Positions 1-9,355 of a stretch of 64,000 bases of DNA are shown here, piece by piece; within the stretch, counting starts at the first letter, position 1; each line of letters opens with the position of its first letter. The stretch comes from Hyphomicrobiales bacterium (GTDB lineage: Bacteria; Pseudomonadota; Alphaproteobacteria; Rhizobiales; Beijerinckiaceae). A program made the translations under genes and the position numbers. The notes below the pieces were generated by a model. The model was not told the DNA's origin and did not search any database. It was given only the letters and a program-made list of their open reading frames with translations. The stretch covers positions 434,001 through 498,000 of the forward strand of contig CAKNFP010000001.1 in assembly GCA_930633525.1 (NCBI GenBank). The letters run 5' to 3'.

Positions 1-270
1 GCCACGGCCTTCGTGACGGAGCCAGGCTCCTTCGTTGCGGTGCTGTCACGGGCGATCGAGGCGGAAACCGGCTTGAAGCCGGCGCTGTCGACGACAGGCG
101 GCACCTCGGATGCGCGCTTCATCAAGGATTACTGCTCGGTCGTGGAATTCGGGCTCGTCGGGCAGACCATGCACCAGGTCGATGAGCACGTGGCGACCGC
201 CGACATCGACGGCCTGACGGCGATCTTCCGCCGGGTGCTGCAGGACTATTTCGCGTCGTCGGCCCGGTAA
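1..270 (+). CDS. dapE: Succinyl-diaminopimelate desuccinylase, C-terminal part
   Basis: The reading frame is open from base 1 and runs 89 residues to a TAA at 268-270, so the gene starts outside the window. The visible part contains the M20-peptidase C-terminal signature: a GGTSDARF segment followed by a VVEFGLVG strand and an HQVDEHV motif, where the late His is a metal ligand in this family. DapE hydrolyses N-succinyl-LL-diaminopimelate in the lysine and peptidoglycan pathway in the cytoplasm. The next gene, truA, is convergent and lies beyond a palindromic repeat. Assignment to DapE rather than another M20 deacylase rests on the GGTSDARF and HQVDE motifs and is fairly secure. Confidence 0.85.
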   Translation, partial: ATAFVTEPGSFVAVLSRAIEAETGLKPALSTTGGTSDARFIKDYCSVVEFGLVGQTMHQVDEHVATADIDGLTAIFRRVLQDYFASSAR

Positions 271-366
271 GCCACCGGTGGCAGAGGCGTCAAAGAGAAT
301 GCCACGCGACAAGGTCTGGGGTTAGAGCCAGCGAGCAAGTCGCGCCATCAAGTCAGTCGCGCCGGC

Positions 367-533
367 CGATCCCTCCCCTCCGGGGAGGGTGGCGCCGCAG
401 GCGCCGGGTGGGGACCACCAGCCGCTGATCTGATAGGTGGGCAGCAACATGGAGGCGAGCATCGTCCTCCGGCCTCAGGGCCCCACCCGACCTCGCTGGC
501 GCGAGGCCACCCTCCCCGAAGGGGAGGGATCGG
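367..533. repeat. Intergenic inverted GC-rich repeat, family A copy 1
   Basis: This fills most of the 356-base gap between dapE and truA. A left arm (CGATCCCTCCCC followed by GGTGGCGCCGCAGGCGCC and GGTGGGG) is mirrored by a right arm (CCCCACCCGACCTCGC followed by CCACCCTCCCC and GGGGAGGGATCG). Each arm carries its own small hairpin. A diverged copy occurs at 2457-2581. I see no coding potential in the gap. It resembles dispersed palindromic elements of Rhizobiales; whether it works as a terminator for the two convergent genes is inference. Confidence 0.7.
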
Positions 534-626
534 CGGCGTCGGCCGGCCATATCATCCGGAAGCCGCGAAGCGGCTGCCCGGAATTTCGACCTATAGCCTT
601 GCTGGTTCTGGCGCCAACGGCGCGTC

Positions 627-1367
627 TCAGGGATAATCCACGCCGATGAGATAGAGCCCCGTGGCCGGCGCCATGGGGCCGCAGGCGGAGCGTTGCCGCG
701 CGGCGAGGGCTTCAGCCACCTGGGTCACGGGCCATTGGCCGGCGCCGACGCGCTCCAGCGTGCCGACCATGGAGCGCACCTGATGGTGCAGGAAGGACCG
801 CGCCGCCGCGAAGACACGGATCTCGTCGCCGATCCGCTCGACATCCAGCCGGTCGAGCGTGCGGATCGGGCTCTTGGCCTGGCAATCGGCCGCGCGGAAC
901 GTCGTGAAGTCGTGCCGGCCGAGCAGCGTCTGGGCCGCTTCGTGCATGGCATCGGCATCGAGCCGGCGCGGTACGTGCCAGACGCGGCCGATCTCGATCG
1001 CCGGCGGCGGCCGTCGGTTGAGAATGCGGTAGAGATAGTGGCGCTTGACCGCCGAATGGCGGGCATCGAAGCTCTCGTCCACCGCCTCGGCGGACAGGAT
1101 CGCCACGGGCTCCGGCTTCAGATGCGCGTTGGTGGCGTCGCGCACCGTGTCCGTACGCCATGTCTTGTCGAGATCGACATGGACCACCTGATGCGTGGCG
1201 TGCACGCCGGCGTCGGTGCGCCCGGCGCATTGCACGCGCGCCGCATGGCCGGCGAAGCGCGCGATCGCCTCCTCGACGGCCTGCTGGACGGCGCGGCCGT
1301 TGTCCTGCCATTGCCAGCCGCAATAGGCGCGACCGTCATATTCCACGACGAGCTTGTAGCGCGGCAT
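627..1367 (-). CDS. truA: tRNA pseudouridine(38-40) synthase TruA
   Basis: The protein is 246 residues, normal for TruA. The catalytic motif GRTDAGVHA is at residues 49-57 with the nucleophilic Asp52, preceded by the YDGRAYCGW substrate-binding segment. TruA isomerises uridines 38-40 in the anticodon stem of many tRNAs. The ATG at 1367 is preferred over one three codons upstream because it gives the conserved MPRYKL start and leaves one base after the fmt stop. It is co-oriented with and translationally close to fmt, a common alphaproteobacterial pairing. Confidence 0.95.
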   Translation of the reverse strand: MPRYKLVVEYDGRAYCGWQWQDNGRAVQQAVEEAIARFAGHAARVQCAGRTDAGVHATHQVVHVDLDKTWRTDTVRDATNAHLKPEPVAILSAEAVDESFDARHSAVKRHYLYRILNRRPPPAIEIGRVWHVPRRLDADAMHEAAQTLLGRHDFTTFRAADCQAKSPIRTLDRLDVERIGDEIRVFAAARSFLHHQVRSMVGTLERVGAGQWPVTQVAEALAARQRSACGPMAPATGLYLIGVDYP

Positions 1368-1368
1368 G

Positions 1369-2301
1369 TCAAGCAAGCACCGTGCCGGGCGCGAGCCTTG
1401 CGCCGCGCAGGAAATCGTCGGCGTTCATCACGCCCTTGCCGGCGCGCTGCACCTGCAGCAGCCGCAGAGCGCCCTCGCCACAGGCGACGGTGAACTGGCC
1501 ATCGAGCAATGTACCGGGTGCGCCCTGTCCCTCGGCGGGCGTGCTGCGCAGGGCCCGCACCCGCTCACGCCCCTTGCCGAGATCGACCTCGAAGAAGGCG
1601 CTGGGGAAGGGCGAGAGACCCCGGATCTGGTCGTGCAATGCGCTGGCGGGCCGCGACCAGTCGATGCGGGCCTCCTCGTTGGTGATCTTCCTGGCGTAGG
1701 TGACGCCGTCTTCGGGCTGTGGCACGAAGCTCAACGCGCCACGGGAGAGCGCGGCGAGCGCTCGCGCCATCAGATCGGCGCCGAGGCGTGACAGGCTGTC
1801 ATGCAGTTCGCCGGCGGTGGTCTGCGGGCCGATCGTGACGCGCTCCACCATGGCGACAGGGCCGGTGTCGAGCCCTTCCTCCATCTTCATCACGGCGACG
1901 CCTGTTTCGGCATCGCCCGCCATGATGGCGCGCTGGATGGGCGCCGCGCCGCGCCAGCGCGGCAGGAGCGAGGCATGCAGGTTGAGGCAGCCGAGTTCCG
2001 GCGCGTCCAGGATCGCCTTGGGCAGGAGCATGCCGTAGGCCACGACCACGGCGGCATCGGCCTCAAGCGAGGCGAAGGTCTCGGCGGCCTCGTCCGTGCG
2101 CAGGGTCTTCGGCGTGAAGACCGGAATGCCGAAGCGTTCGGCCATGGCATGCACGGGGGAAGGGCGCTCGGCCAACCCCCGCCCGCTCTGCGCCGGCGCG
2201 CGCGTGTAGACCGCGACGACCTCGTGTCCCTGGCCGATGATCTCGGCGAGGACCGGCACGGCGAAATCGGGCGTGCCCATGAAGACGATGCGCAATGACA
2301 T
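1369..2301 (-). CDS. fmt: Methionyl-tRNA formyltransferase
   Basis: The protein is 310 residues. The N-terminal formyltransferase domain starts with [12 protein letters not shown] and contains the [17 protein letters not shown] signature with the catalytic His. The C-terminal OB-like tRNA-binding domain ends in a [12 protein letters not shown] segment. Fmt formylates Met-tRNA(fMet) using 10-formyl-tetrahydrofolate. The ATG at 2301 gives MSLRIVFMG; an ATG three codons upstream is possible. The partner gene def, usually adjacent, is 3 kb away here with the formaldehyde cassette between them. Confidence 0.95.
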   Translation of the reverse strand: MSLRIVFMGTPDFAVPVLAEIIGQGHEVVAVYTRAPAQSGRGLAERPSPVHAMAERFGIPVFTPKTLRTDEAAETFASLEADAAVVVAYGMLLPKAILDAPELGCLNLHASLLPRWRGAAPIQRAIMAGDAETGVAVMKMEEGLDTGPVAMVERVTIGPQTTAGELHDSLSRLGADLMARALAALSRGALSFVPQPEDGVTYARKITNEEARIDWSRPASALHDQIRGLSPFPSAFFEVDLGKGRERVRALRSTPAEGQGAPGTLLDGQFTVACGEGALRLLQVQRAGKGVMNADDFLRGARLAPGTVLA

Positions 2302-2456
2302 TGGGGTCAACTCGTTTGGGACCGACCTGAGGGTCTTGGTTCAGGGATAAGGGCTCAGCCGCGTTGTAGCCGGAACAGCCCGGATATGGAAAGGGGAGGC
2401 GGCTTGATGGCTTTTCATAGGCTGATGATCGGCGCGGCGGCCATCAACCATGCGCT

Positions 2457-2581
2457 CGATCCCTCGCCCCCGGAGAGTGGTGCCGCAGGCGCCGGGTGGG
2501 GTCACAGCTCGCCATCGCAGAGGGGCCGGCCCCACCCGACCTCGCAGACGCGATGCCACCCTCCCCGGACGGAAGGGATCA
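2457..2581. repeat. Intergenic inverted GC-rich repeat, family A copy 2
   Basis: The block shares GGTGCCGCAGGCGCCGGGTGGGG and its mirrored CCCCACCCGACCTCGCAGACGCG partner with the element at 367-533, with substitutions. It lies in the 412-base space between divergent fmt and frmR. The bases 2302-2456 before it and 2582-2640 after it show no gene; the frmR control region follows from 2648. Confidence 0.65.
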
Positions 2582-2653
2582 GGGCGCGCGCGTGTAGGGC
2601 ATTGCTAAACCCAAGCTATAGCACTGGCCGTCGAGCCTTTCATCTGCTTGACA

Positions 2654-2668
2654 TACTCCCGTAGAGTA
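2654..2668 (+). promoter_or_regulatory. Candidate FrmR-type operator 1
   Basis: The site reads TACT, seven bases CCCGTAG, then AGTA. This half-site spacing (TACT-N7-AGTA around a C/G-rich core) is what is known for RcnR/FrmR-like CsoR-family operators. It begins immediately after a TTGACA hexamer at 2648-2653, a plausible -35 box, so bound repressor would occlude RNA polymerase. A TATACT at 2667-2672 is too close to that -35 to pair with it normally. Confidence 0.65.
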
Positions 2669-2687
2669 TACTAGTGCCAACACACTA

Positions 2688-2702
2688 TACTCGTCTCCAG
2701 TA
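2688..2702 (+). promoter_or_regulatory. Candidate FrmR-type operator 2
   Basis: The site reads TACT, seven bases CGTCTCC, then AGTA, the same half-site architecture as the site 34 bases upstream. It sits just before the frmR start. That overlap argues against using the ATG at 2702 as the frmR start and for the one at 2714. Confidence 0.6.
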
Positions 2703-2713
2703 TGTCCACGGCC

Positions 2714-3004
2714 ATGCCTCATTCACCGGAAGACAAGAAGCGCGCCATCAACCGTTTGCGCCGGATCAAGGGGCAGGCGGAGGCGCTGGAACTCGCTGTG
2801 GAGCAGGGTGCCGATTGCGGCGCGCTTCTCCAGCAGATCGCCGCGCTGCGTGGCGCCGCGACCGGCCTGATGGCCGAGGTGCTGGAAAGCCACCTGCGCG
2901 AGACGTTTCTTGAGGCAGGGCGAGGGCAGGGAGCAGCAGGGCCGGTCGATTGCGAAGCGGAAATCGACGGGATCATGCGCATCGTGCGCTCTTATCTGAA
3001 ATAA
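2714..3004 (+). CDS. frmR: Formaldehyde-responsive repressor FrmR (CsoR/RcnR family)
   Basis: The protein is 96 residues and all-helical in type. With the start at 2714 it begins MPHSPEDKK, giving Pro2, Cys35 and His60. In the FrmR family Pro2 and Cys35 are the formaldehyde-sensing residues and the Cys/His pair is the metal-site remnant. The segments LLQQIAALRGAATGLMAEVL and ESHLRETF are typical. It is predicted to repress its own operon through the two TACT-N7-AGTA sites upstream. The formaldehyde dehydrogenase gene follows after 82 bases, which supports FrmR over a nickel or copper sensor. Confidence 0.9.
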   Translation: MPHSPEDKKRAINRLRRIKGQAEALELAVEQGADCGALLQQIAALRGAATGLMAEVLESHLRETFLEAGRGQGAAGPVDCEAEIDGIMRIVRSYLK

Positions 3005-3086
3005 TGGTTTCAAGTGATCAGAGCGATCAGATCGAGAAGCCGGAACGACCTTTTGCGGACTATCCTCAGGGAAGAAGGAACAGGAC

Positions 3087-4199
3087 ATGAAAAGCCGCGC
3101 AGCCGTTGCCTGGGAGGCGAACAAGCCGCTCACCATCGAGACCGTCGAGATCGGCGGCCCGAAGCCTGGCGAAGTGCTGATCGAGGTGATGGCGACCGGC
3201 GTCTGCCACACCGACGCCTACACGCTCTCCGGCCTTGATTCCGAGGGCAAGTTCCCGGCGATCCTCGGCCATGAGGGCGCGGGTATCGTGCGAGAGGTCG
3301 GCGCCGGGGTCACGTCGGTGAAGGTCGGCGATCACGTCATTCCGCTCTACACGCCGGAATGCCGCCAGTGCAAAACCTGCCTCTCGCAGCGCTCGAACCT
3401 CTGCACCTCCATCCGTTCCACGCAAGGGCAGGGGCTAATGCCGGACGGCACCTCGCGCTTTGCCTGCGATGGCGGCGAGGTGTTCCACTACATGGGGTGC
3501 TCGACCTTCTCGAACTTCACGGTGCTGCCCGAGATCGCAGTGGCGAAGGTGCGCGAGGACGCGCCCTTCGACAAGATCTGTTACATCGGCTGCGGCGTCA
3601 CCACAGGTATCGGCGCGGTGGTCTATACCGCAAAGGTCTGGCCGGGCGCGAATGTCGTGGTCTTCGGGCTCGGCGGCATCGGTCTCAATGTCATCCAGGG
3701 CGCGCGGATGGTGGGCGCCGACAAGATCATCGGTGTCGACCTCAACCCCGCCAAGGCCGAGATGGCCAAGAAGTTCGGCATGACCCATTTCGTCAATCCG
3801 GACGAGGTCGGCCGCGACAAGGTGGTCGAGGCGATCGTCGATCTCACCGGCGGCGGCGCCGACTTCTCCTTCGAGTGCATCGGCAATGTCCACACCATGC
3901 GGCAGGCGCTCGAATGCTGTCATCGCGGCTGGGGCGAGTCGATCATCATCGGCGTGGCGCCTTCCGGTACGGAGATCGCCACGCGCCCGTTCCAGCTCGT
4001 CACCGGCCGCGTCTGGAAGGGCTCGGCCTTCGGCGGCGCACGCGGCCGTACCGATGTGCCGAAGATCGTCGACTGGTACATGGAGGGCAAGATCAACATC
4101 GATGATCTGATCACCCACACCATGCCGCTTGACGAGATCAACACGGCCTTCGACCTGATGCATGAGGGCAAGTCCATCCGCTCCGTCGTCGTCTACTGA
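3087..4199 (+). CDS. frmA: S-(hydroxymethyl)glutathione dehydrogenase, class III alcohol dehydrogenase
   Basis: The protein is 370 residues, the usual length. Catalytic zinc ligands are Cys40 (GVCHTDAYT) and His62-Glu63 (GHEG), and the structural zinc loop has Cys92, 95, 98 and 106. The NAD-binding [13 protein letters not shown] motif follows. The enzyme oxidises the spontaneous formaldehyde-glutathione adduct to S-formylglutathione, and also acts as GSNO reductase. A purine-rich AGGAACAGG lies upstream of the ATG. It is in one operon with frmR and the downstream hydrolase (9-base gap). Also called adhC or flhA-type in this order. Confidence 0.95.
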   Translation: MKSRAAVAWEANKPLTIETVEIGGPKPGEVLIEVMATGVCHTDAYTLSGLDSEGKFPAILGHEGAGIVREVGAGVTSVKVGDHVIPLYTPECRQCKTCLSQRSNLCTSIRSTQGQGLMPDGTSRFACDGGEVFHYMGCSTFSNFTVLPEIAVAKVREDAPFDKICYIGCGVTTGIGAVVYTAKVWPGANVVVFGLGGIGLNVIQGARMVGADKIIGVDLNPAKAEMAKKFGMTHFVNPDEVGRDKVVEAIVDLTGGGADFSFECIGNVHTMRQALECCHRGWGESIIIGVAPSGTEIATRPFQLVTGRVWKGSAFGGARGRTDVPKIVDWYMEGKINIDDLITHTMPLDEINTAFDLMHEGKSIRSVVVY

Positions 4200-4208
4200 C
4201 GGGGCCGC

Positions 4209-5057
4209 GTGATGACGCTCGACCTCGTCTCCAGCGCTCGCTCCTTCGGGGGCGAGCAGCGCGTCTACAAGCATCGCTCCACCGAGACCTGCACGGACAT
4301 GCGCTTTTCCGTCTTCGTGCCGCCGCAGGCGGCAGCGGGCAAGGTGCCGGTTGTGTGGTTCCTCTCGGGCCTCACCTGCACCGAGGAGAACTTCACGGTG
4401 AAGGCCGGCGCCCAGCGCGTGGCGGCGGAACTGGGGCTTATGGTGATCGCGCCCGACACCAGCCCGCGCGGAGAGGGCGTGCCGGATGATCCGGACGCCG
4501 CTTATGACTTCGGCCTCGGCGCGGGGTTCTACGTGGATGCCACCGTCGCGCCCTTCGCCCCCAACTACCGCATGGCGAGCTACATCGGCCGGGAACTGCC
4601 GGAGATCGTTGGTGCGGAGCTGCCGGCGGACATGGCGCGGCAGGGCATCACCGGCCATTCCATGGGCGGGCATGGCGCCTTGACGCTGGCCCTGAAAAAT
4701 CCCGGCCGGTTCAAGGCCGTGTCGGCCTTCGCGCCGATCGTCTCGCCGCTGAATTGCCCGTGGGGCGAGAAGGCCTTGGGCGGTTATCTCGGCCCGGACA
4801 AGGCGGTCTGGCGGGCCTATGATGCTTGCGCTTTGATCCAGGACGGCGCCCGCGTCGCCGACATCCTGGTCGACCAGGGCACGGCGGATGGCTTCCTCGC
4901 CAACCAGCTCAAGCCGGAGCTTCTGGAAGCCGCCTGCGCCACGGCGGGCATTCCGCTGACGCTCCGCCGGCAGGAGGGCTACGACCACTCCTACTTCTTC
5001 ATTGCCACCTTCATCGCCGATCACTTGCGATGGCATGCGGAGCGGCTCGGGGCTTGA
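4209..5057 (+). CDS. fghA: S-formylglutathione hydrolase
   Basis: The protein is 282 residues, an esterase D family alpha/beta hydrolase. The nucleophile elbow GHSMGGHG places Ser151; the Asp lies in a DQGTADGFL segment and the His in YDHSYFF near the C-terminus. The early motifs PVVWFLSGLTCTEENF and the GEGVPDDPDAAYDFG loop are diagnostic. It releases formate and glutathione from S-formylglutathione, completing the pathway started by the upstream dehydrogenase. Also named frmB. Confidence 0.95.
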   Translation: MMTLDLVSSARSFGGEQRVYKHRSTETCTDMRFSVFVPPQAAAGKVPVVWFLSGLTCTEENFTVKAGAQRVAAELGLMVIAPDTSPRGEGVPDDPDAAYDFGLGAGFYVDATVAPFAPNYRMASYIGRELPEIVGAELPADMARQGITGHSMGGHGALTLALKNPGRFKAVSAFAPIVSPLNCPWGEKALGGYLGPDKAVWRAYDACALIQDGARVADILVDQGTADGFLANQLKPELLEAACATAGIPLTLRRQEGYDHSYFFIATFIADHLRWHAERLGA

Positions 5058-5159
5058 GGGTGTGCCGAGGCGGTGGGAGGAAGCGCCGCGCCATCAAGGC
5101 AGTCGCGGTGCGCTAAGCCGCGCGTTTCCGGTCCAATGGATATGAAAGTCCACCCGCGG

Positions 5160-5278
5160 TTCTCCCTCTCCCCGCCGGGGAGAGGGCCGGGGTGAGGGGT
5201 AGTCGTTTCAGCAGCGGGCGTCCCCCTCACCCGCGCCTTCGGCGCGACCTCTCCCCGCCGGGGAGAGGTGAGCGGGGG
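5160..5278. repeat. Intergenic palindromic repeat, family B
   Basis: Two arms built from CTCTCCCCGCCGGGGAGAGG repeat in inverted orientation, with CCGGGGTGAGGGG and CCCCTCACCCGCGCC between them. It fills the middle of the 342-base space between the convergent fghA and def. This is a different family from the repeats at 367 and 2457. The remainder, 5279-5399, shows no gene. Confidence 0.7.
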
Positions 5279-5399
5279 CGATCGTCGTGTGTCAGATACC
5301 GGGACGCGCCAGCCAAGCCGGTATTACCCGTCTTGGTTCTCATTGGCGAGCGCAATAGGATGGCAGCCGTTTGCGGGTGCGCCTGGAGGCTAGGCGGCT

Positions 5400-5921
5400 T
5401 CAGCCCACGGTCTCGCGCTTCGCCGCTTTGGTGAATTTCTTCATGACGCGGTCGCGCTTCAGTTTCGACAGGTAGTCGATGAACAGAACGCCGTCGAGAT
5501 GGTCGATCTCGTGCTGCAGGCAGGTCGCGAGGATGCCCTCGGCCTCGATCTCCTGCGTCTTGCCGTCGAGGTCCATATAGCGCGCGCGGATCTTCGCCGG
5601 ACGCTCGACTTCCTCATAATAGTCGGGGATCGAGAGGCAGCCTTCCTCGTGAATGCTGAATTCCTCGTCCGATTCCCACGTGATCTCAGGGTTGATCACC
5701 ACCATCGGCGCCCGGGGTTCATCCTTGCCGGCCACATCGATCACCAGCAGGCGCTTCATCACCCCGATCTGCACGGCCGCCAGGCCGATGCCGGGCGCAT
5801 CGTACATGGTCTCAAGCATGTCGGCGGCGAGCGTGCGAATTTCGTCGGTGATCTCGGTCACCGGCTCGGAGGCGGTCTTGAGCCGCTGGTCTGGGATAAG
5901 GACGATAGGTTTGATAGCCAT
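5400..5921 (-). CDS. def: Peptide deformylase
   Basis: The protein is 173 residues with all three family motifs in order: [10 protein letters not shown] (44-53), EGCLSIP (93-99, metal ligand Cys95) and HEIDH (137-141, two His ligands and the catalytic Glu). It removes the N-formyl group of nascent proteins, reversing the modification made by Fmt. It is transcribed towards the formaldehyde cassette and no longer touches fmt. Confidence 0.95.
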   Translation of the reverse strand: MAIKPIVLIPDQRLKTASEPVTEITDEIRTLAADMLETMYDAPGIGLAAVQIGVMKRLLVIDVAGKDEPRAPMVVINPEITWESDEEFSIHEEGCLSIPDYYEEVERPAKIRARYMDLDGKTQEIEAEGILATCLQHEIDHLDGVLFIDYLSKLKRDRVMKKFTKAAKRETVG

Positions 5922-6079
5922 GGTACAGACTTACGAGGGCCTTTTTTACAGGAGGCTGCGAGGCAGTGTTGTCGAGGCCGGAAAACGACAGCGTAACAGC
6001 CACATAATCACTTGCGCCGCAAGGGTCAATGTGTTCTTCTTTTGTTCGCATTGATGTCGAGACGAGTCCCTGTTCTGCG

Positions 6080-7234
6080 ATGAATCAGACCCTGTTGAAC
6101 CTGGGAGGATATCCGCTCACGGCGGGCGAAGTCATCGTGAGCGTAGCGGGCGCGGCCCTCGTTCTTCTGCTTTTGCTCGCCGTTTTCGCGGCGCGCACCA
6201 ATCGCGAGCGCCGGCTTGAGGCCGCGGAAGCGGCCGAGCGGGCGCGGGAGATGGACGACAAGGTCGCGGAGCTCAACCGCATCCAGGCGGAGATGACCGG
6301 CCGGCTGCAGACGATCGCCGAGATCTTCGGCTCCCGCCAGCAGGACTTCGCCCGCTTCGTCGCAGAGCGGCTGGATGGCCTCCAGCACCGCGTGGGGCAG
6401 GGGCTTGAGGTTTCGTCGCGGACGACGGGTGAGCATATCGCGCGCCTCAATGAGCGGCTTGCGGTGATTGACGCGGCTCAGAAGAACCTCACCAACCTGA
6501 CGGGTGAGGTGGTTGGCCTCAAGGACATTCTGGCCAACAAGCAGGCGCGCGGCGCCTATGGCCAGGGCCGCATGGAGACGATCGTCCGCGATGGACTGCC
6601 GGCCGGGCACTACGCCTTTCAGGCCACGCTGCGCAACGGCCGCCGGCCGGACTGCCTCATCCGCCTTCCGGGAGATCACCCCCTCGTCATCGACGCCAAG
6701 TTTCCGCTGGAGAGCTTTCTCGCTTTTCGTGGCGCCACGAACGACGAGATGCGCCGCGCCGCGTCGGCAAGGGTCAAGACAGACGTCTCGACCCATGTGA
6801 AGGACATTGCCGAGAAATATCTCGTGCCCGGCGAGACGCAGGATCTGGCGCTCCTGTTCGTGCCGTCGGAGGCGATCTACGCCGATCTGCAGGAACATTT
6901 CGAGGATGTGGTGGCGCGGGCCCATCGCGCCCGGGTGATCATCGTTTCGCCCTCGCTCCTCGCGCTCGCCATCCAGGTCATGCAGTCGCTGGTGCGGGAT
7001 GCCCGCATGCGCGAGGAAGCCGAGACCATACAGCTCGAAGTGCGCCGCATTCTGGAGGATGTCGTGCGACTGCGGGACCGGGTCGAGAAACTCGATACGC
7101 ATTTCCGGCAAGCGCAGGAGGACGTGGCCCAGATCCGCACCTCGACGGACAAGATCGTCAAGCGCGGAGAGCGCATCGAGGCGCTCGATTTCGAGGACCG
7201 GGGCGCCTCTCAGGAGATCCGCGCCGCTGAATAA
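6080..7234 (+). CDS. rmuC: DNA recombination protein RmuC
   Basis: The protein is 384 residues. A transmembrane helix near residues 19-38 (VIVSVAGAALVLLLLLAVF) is followed by a long charged coiled coil and then the RmuC nuclease-like core with HPLVIDAKFPLESF and LALLFVPSEAIYADL. RmuC proteins limit DNA inversions between short inverted repeats in E. coli and contain a PD-(D/E)XK-like fold. The ATG at 6080 is chosen because it gives a short leader before the membrane anchor; upstream in-frame starts lack support. It is divergent from def. Confidence 0.9.
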   Translation: MNQTLLNLGGYPLTAGEVIVSVAGAALVLLLLLAVFAARTNRERRLEAAEAAERAREMDDKVAELNRIQAEMTGRLQTIAEIFGSRQQDFARFVAERLDGLQHRVGQGLEVSSRTTGEHIARLNERLAVIDAAQKNLTNLTGEVVGLKDILANKQARGAYGQGRMETIVRDGLPAGHYAFQATLRNGRRPDCLIRLPGDHPLVIDAKFPLESFLAFRGATNDEMRRAASARVKTDVSTHVKDIAEKYLVPGETQDLALLFVPSEAIYADLQEHFEDVVARAHRARVIIVSPSLLALAIQVMQSLVRDARMREEAETIQLEVRRILEDVVRLRDRVEKLDTHFRQAQEDVAQIRTSTDKIVKRGERIEALDFEDRGASQEIRAAE

Positions 7235-7245
7235 GAGTACGGCGA

Positions 7246-8202
7246 TCAGCCGTCCTGGCTCTCGCCCTGGCGCCGGCCGAAGTCGGGCGCGGCGGTTTCC
7301 TGTCCGCTGTCGATGATGCTGCGGCGGATGGCGCGGGTGCGCGTGAACAGGTTGAACAGCGCCTCGCCGTCGCCCCAGCGGATGGCGCGCTGGAGGGCGG
7401 CCAGGTCCTCGTTGAACCGGCCGAGCATTTCGAGCACGGCGTCCTTGTTGGTGAGGAACACGTCCCGCCACATGGTCGGGTCGGATGCGGCGATACGCGT
7501 GAAATCGCGGAAGCCGCCGGCCGAGAACTTGATGACCTCGGACTGCGTCACGGTTTCCAGATCGGCGGCGGTGCCGACGATGTTGTAGGCGATGAGATGC
7601 GGCACGTGGCTTGTGATGGCGAGCACCAGATCATGGTGCTGCGGCGTCATGATCTCCACCTGCGCGCCCATGGCCTCCCACAGTCCCCGCGTCACCGCGA
7701 CCGCTTCGGGATCGGCGCCTTCCGGCGGCGTCACGATCGACCAGCGATTGTGGAAGAGGGTCGCGAAGCCCGCGTCCGGTCCTGAATGCTCGGTGCCGGC
7801 CACCGGATGCGCCGGCACGAGATGCACGCCGGCCGGCAGGTGTGGGGCGACGGCGGCGACAACGGCGCCTTTGACCGAGCCGACGTCCGACACGATCGCG
7901 CCGGGCTTCAACGCCCCGGCGATTTCGGCCGCGACCTCGCCGCAGGCACCGACGGGCACGCAGAGGATCACCATATCCGCGTCGGCGGCTGCCTCGGCGG
8001 CGGTGTCGGCCACTACATCGCCCAGGGCGAGTTCACCCAGCCGTTTACGCACGTCAGGCGAGGCGTCGTTGACGACGAGCGTGCCGGCGAGCTTGAGATG
8101 CTCAACGGCGCGGGCGATGGACGATCCGATCAGGCCGAGCCCGATGATGGCGAGCCGCCCGATCAAGGGTTTGGAGCGCGGCGGCCCCAGCCGGTCAGGC
8201 AT
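7246..8202 (-). CDS. tyrA: Prephenate/arogenate dehydrogenase family protein
   Basis: The protein is 318 residues. A Rossmann motif [12 protein letters not shown] lies near the N-terminus, followed by [12 protein letters not shown] and [14 protein letters not shown], the substrate-binding signature of prephenate dehydrogenases. It supplies tyrosine precursor. The ATG at 8202 overlaps the hisC stop by eight bases, implying coupled translation; a start 13 codons upstream would overlap hisC deeply. Together with hisC and the upstream chorismate mutase-like gene it forms an aromatic amino acid operon. Confidence 0.9.
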   Translation of the reverse strand: MPDRLGPPRSKPLIGRLAIIGLGLIGSSIARAVEHLKLAGTLVVNDASPDVRKRLGELALGDVVADTAAEAAADADMVILCVPVGACGEVAAEIAGALKPGAIVSDVGSVKGAVVAAVAPHLPAGVHLVPAHPVAGTEHSGPDAGFATLFHNRWSIVTPPEGADPEAVAVTRGLWEAMGAQVEIMTPQHHDLVLAITSHVPHLIAYNIVGTAADLETVTQSEVIKFSAGGFRDFTRIAASDPTMWRDVFLTNKDAVLEMLGRFNEDLAALQRAIRWGDGEALFNLFTRTRAIRRSIIDSGQETAAPDFGRRQGESQDG

Positions 8203-9307
8203 GCGCGCCCCCGAGGAAGTCCTTGAGCGCGGCGACGACACGGTGGTTGGCCTCCTCGTCGCCGACGGTCATGCGCAGGGCATTGGGCAACCCGTAGGAC
8301 GCGACGGCGCGCAACACGAGCCCGCGCGCCGACAGGAAATTATCCGCCGACTTGGCGTCGCGGCCTGCCTCAGCGGGGAAATGGATCAGGATGAAGTTGC
8401 CGACGCTCGGCGTCACCTTAAGGCCGAGCGCCGAGATCTCGTTCGTCAGCCAGGGCAGCCACTTCTCGTTATGCGTGATGGAGGCGGCAACGTGGCTTTC
8501 ATCACCGATCGCCGCGATGCCGGCCTCTATGGCGGGAGCATTGACATTGAAAGGGCCGCGGATGCGGTTGATCGCGTCGATGACATGGGCAGGGCCATAG
8601 ACCCAGCCGAGGCGCAGCGCCGCAAGCCCGTAGATTTTTGAGAACGTGCGCACCATGACGACATTCTCGCTGGTCGAGACGAGCTCGAGACCCGAAGCAT
8701 AATCGTTGCGCCTGACGTATTCGGCATAGGCCGCATCGAGGACGAGCAGCACATGCGGCGGCAGCCCCGCATGGAGGCGCTTCACCTCGTCAAACGGCAG
8801 ATAAGTGCCGGTCGGATTGTTGGGGTTGGCAAGGAAGACCACCTTGGTGCGCGGCGTGACGGCGGCCAGAAGGGCGTCGACACTCGCGGTCAGTTCGGTC
8901 TCCTTGGCGACGATAGGCGTGCCGCCCGCGGCCGTTATGGCGATCTTGTAGACTAGGAAGCCATATTCGGAATAAACGCCCTCATCGCCCGGGCCGATAT
9001 AGGCGTGGGTCAGGAGATTGAGGATATCGTCGGAGCCGGCGCCGCAGACAATGCGGGCGGGGTCGAGCCCGAATCTAGCGCCGATCGCCTCCCGGAGGCG
9101 GGTGGCGGCGCCATCGGGGTAATGCTCAAGGGTCGCGGCCGCGTGCTTATAGGCCTCGATGGCTGTCTTGCTCGGTCCGAGCGGCGTCTCGTTCGACGAC
9201 AGCTTGTAGACCTTGTCGACGCCCGTGACGCTACTCTTGCCCGGCACGTAGGCGTCGATCGACAGAATTCCGGCCCGCGGGACGGGACGATCGGCCACAA
9301 GACCCAT
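8195..9307 (-). CDS. hisC: Histidinol-phosphate / aromatic aminotransferase
   Basis: The protein is 370 residues, a class II PLP aminotransferase. The signatures [10 protein letters not shown] and LDAAYAEY precede the PLP lysine in [15 protein letters not shown] (Lys224). Position between chorismate mutase and tyrA suggests it transaminates aromatic keto acids or prephenate, possibly in addition to histidinol phosphate; this is inference from context. The tyrA start lies within its last codons. Confidence 0.9.
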   Translation of the reverse strand: MGLVADRPVPRAGILSIDAYVPGKSSVTGVDKVYKLSSNETPLGPSKTAIEAYKHAAATLEHYPDGAATRLREAIGARFGLDPARIVCGAGSDDILNLLTHAYIGPGDEGVYSEYGFLVYKIAITAAGGTPIVAKETELTASVDALLAAVTPRTKVVFLANPNNPTGTYLPFDEVKRLHAGLPPHVLLVLDAAYAEYVRRNDYASGLELVSTSENVVMVRTFSKIYGLAALRLGWVYGPAHVIDAINRIRGPFNVNAPAIEAGIAAIGDESHVAASITHNEKWLPWLTNEISALGLKVTPSVGNFILIHFPAEAGRDAKSADNFLSARGLVLRAVASYGLPNALRMTVGDEEANHRVVAALKDFLGGAHA

Positions 9308-9355
9308 GATATGACACTCCGGATAAAGGACGAACGGAGACCGCGCGGCGGGAGG

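Noticed and set aside
3435..5036. 533-codon open frame on the minus strand opposite frmA and fghA
   Set aside because: It lies wholly antisense to two recognised genes and its composition (His/Asp/Arg-rich, no motif) is that of a high-GC shadow frame.
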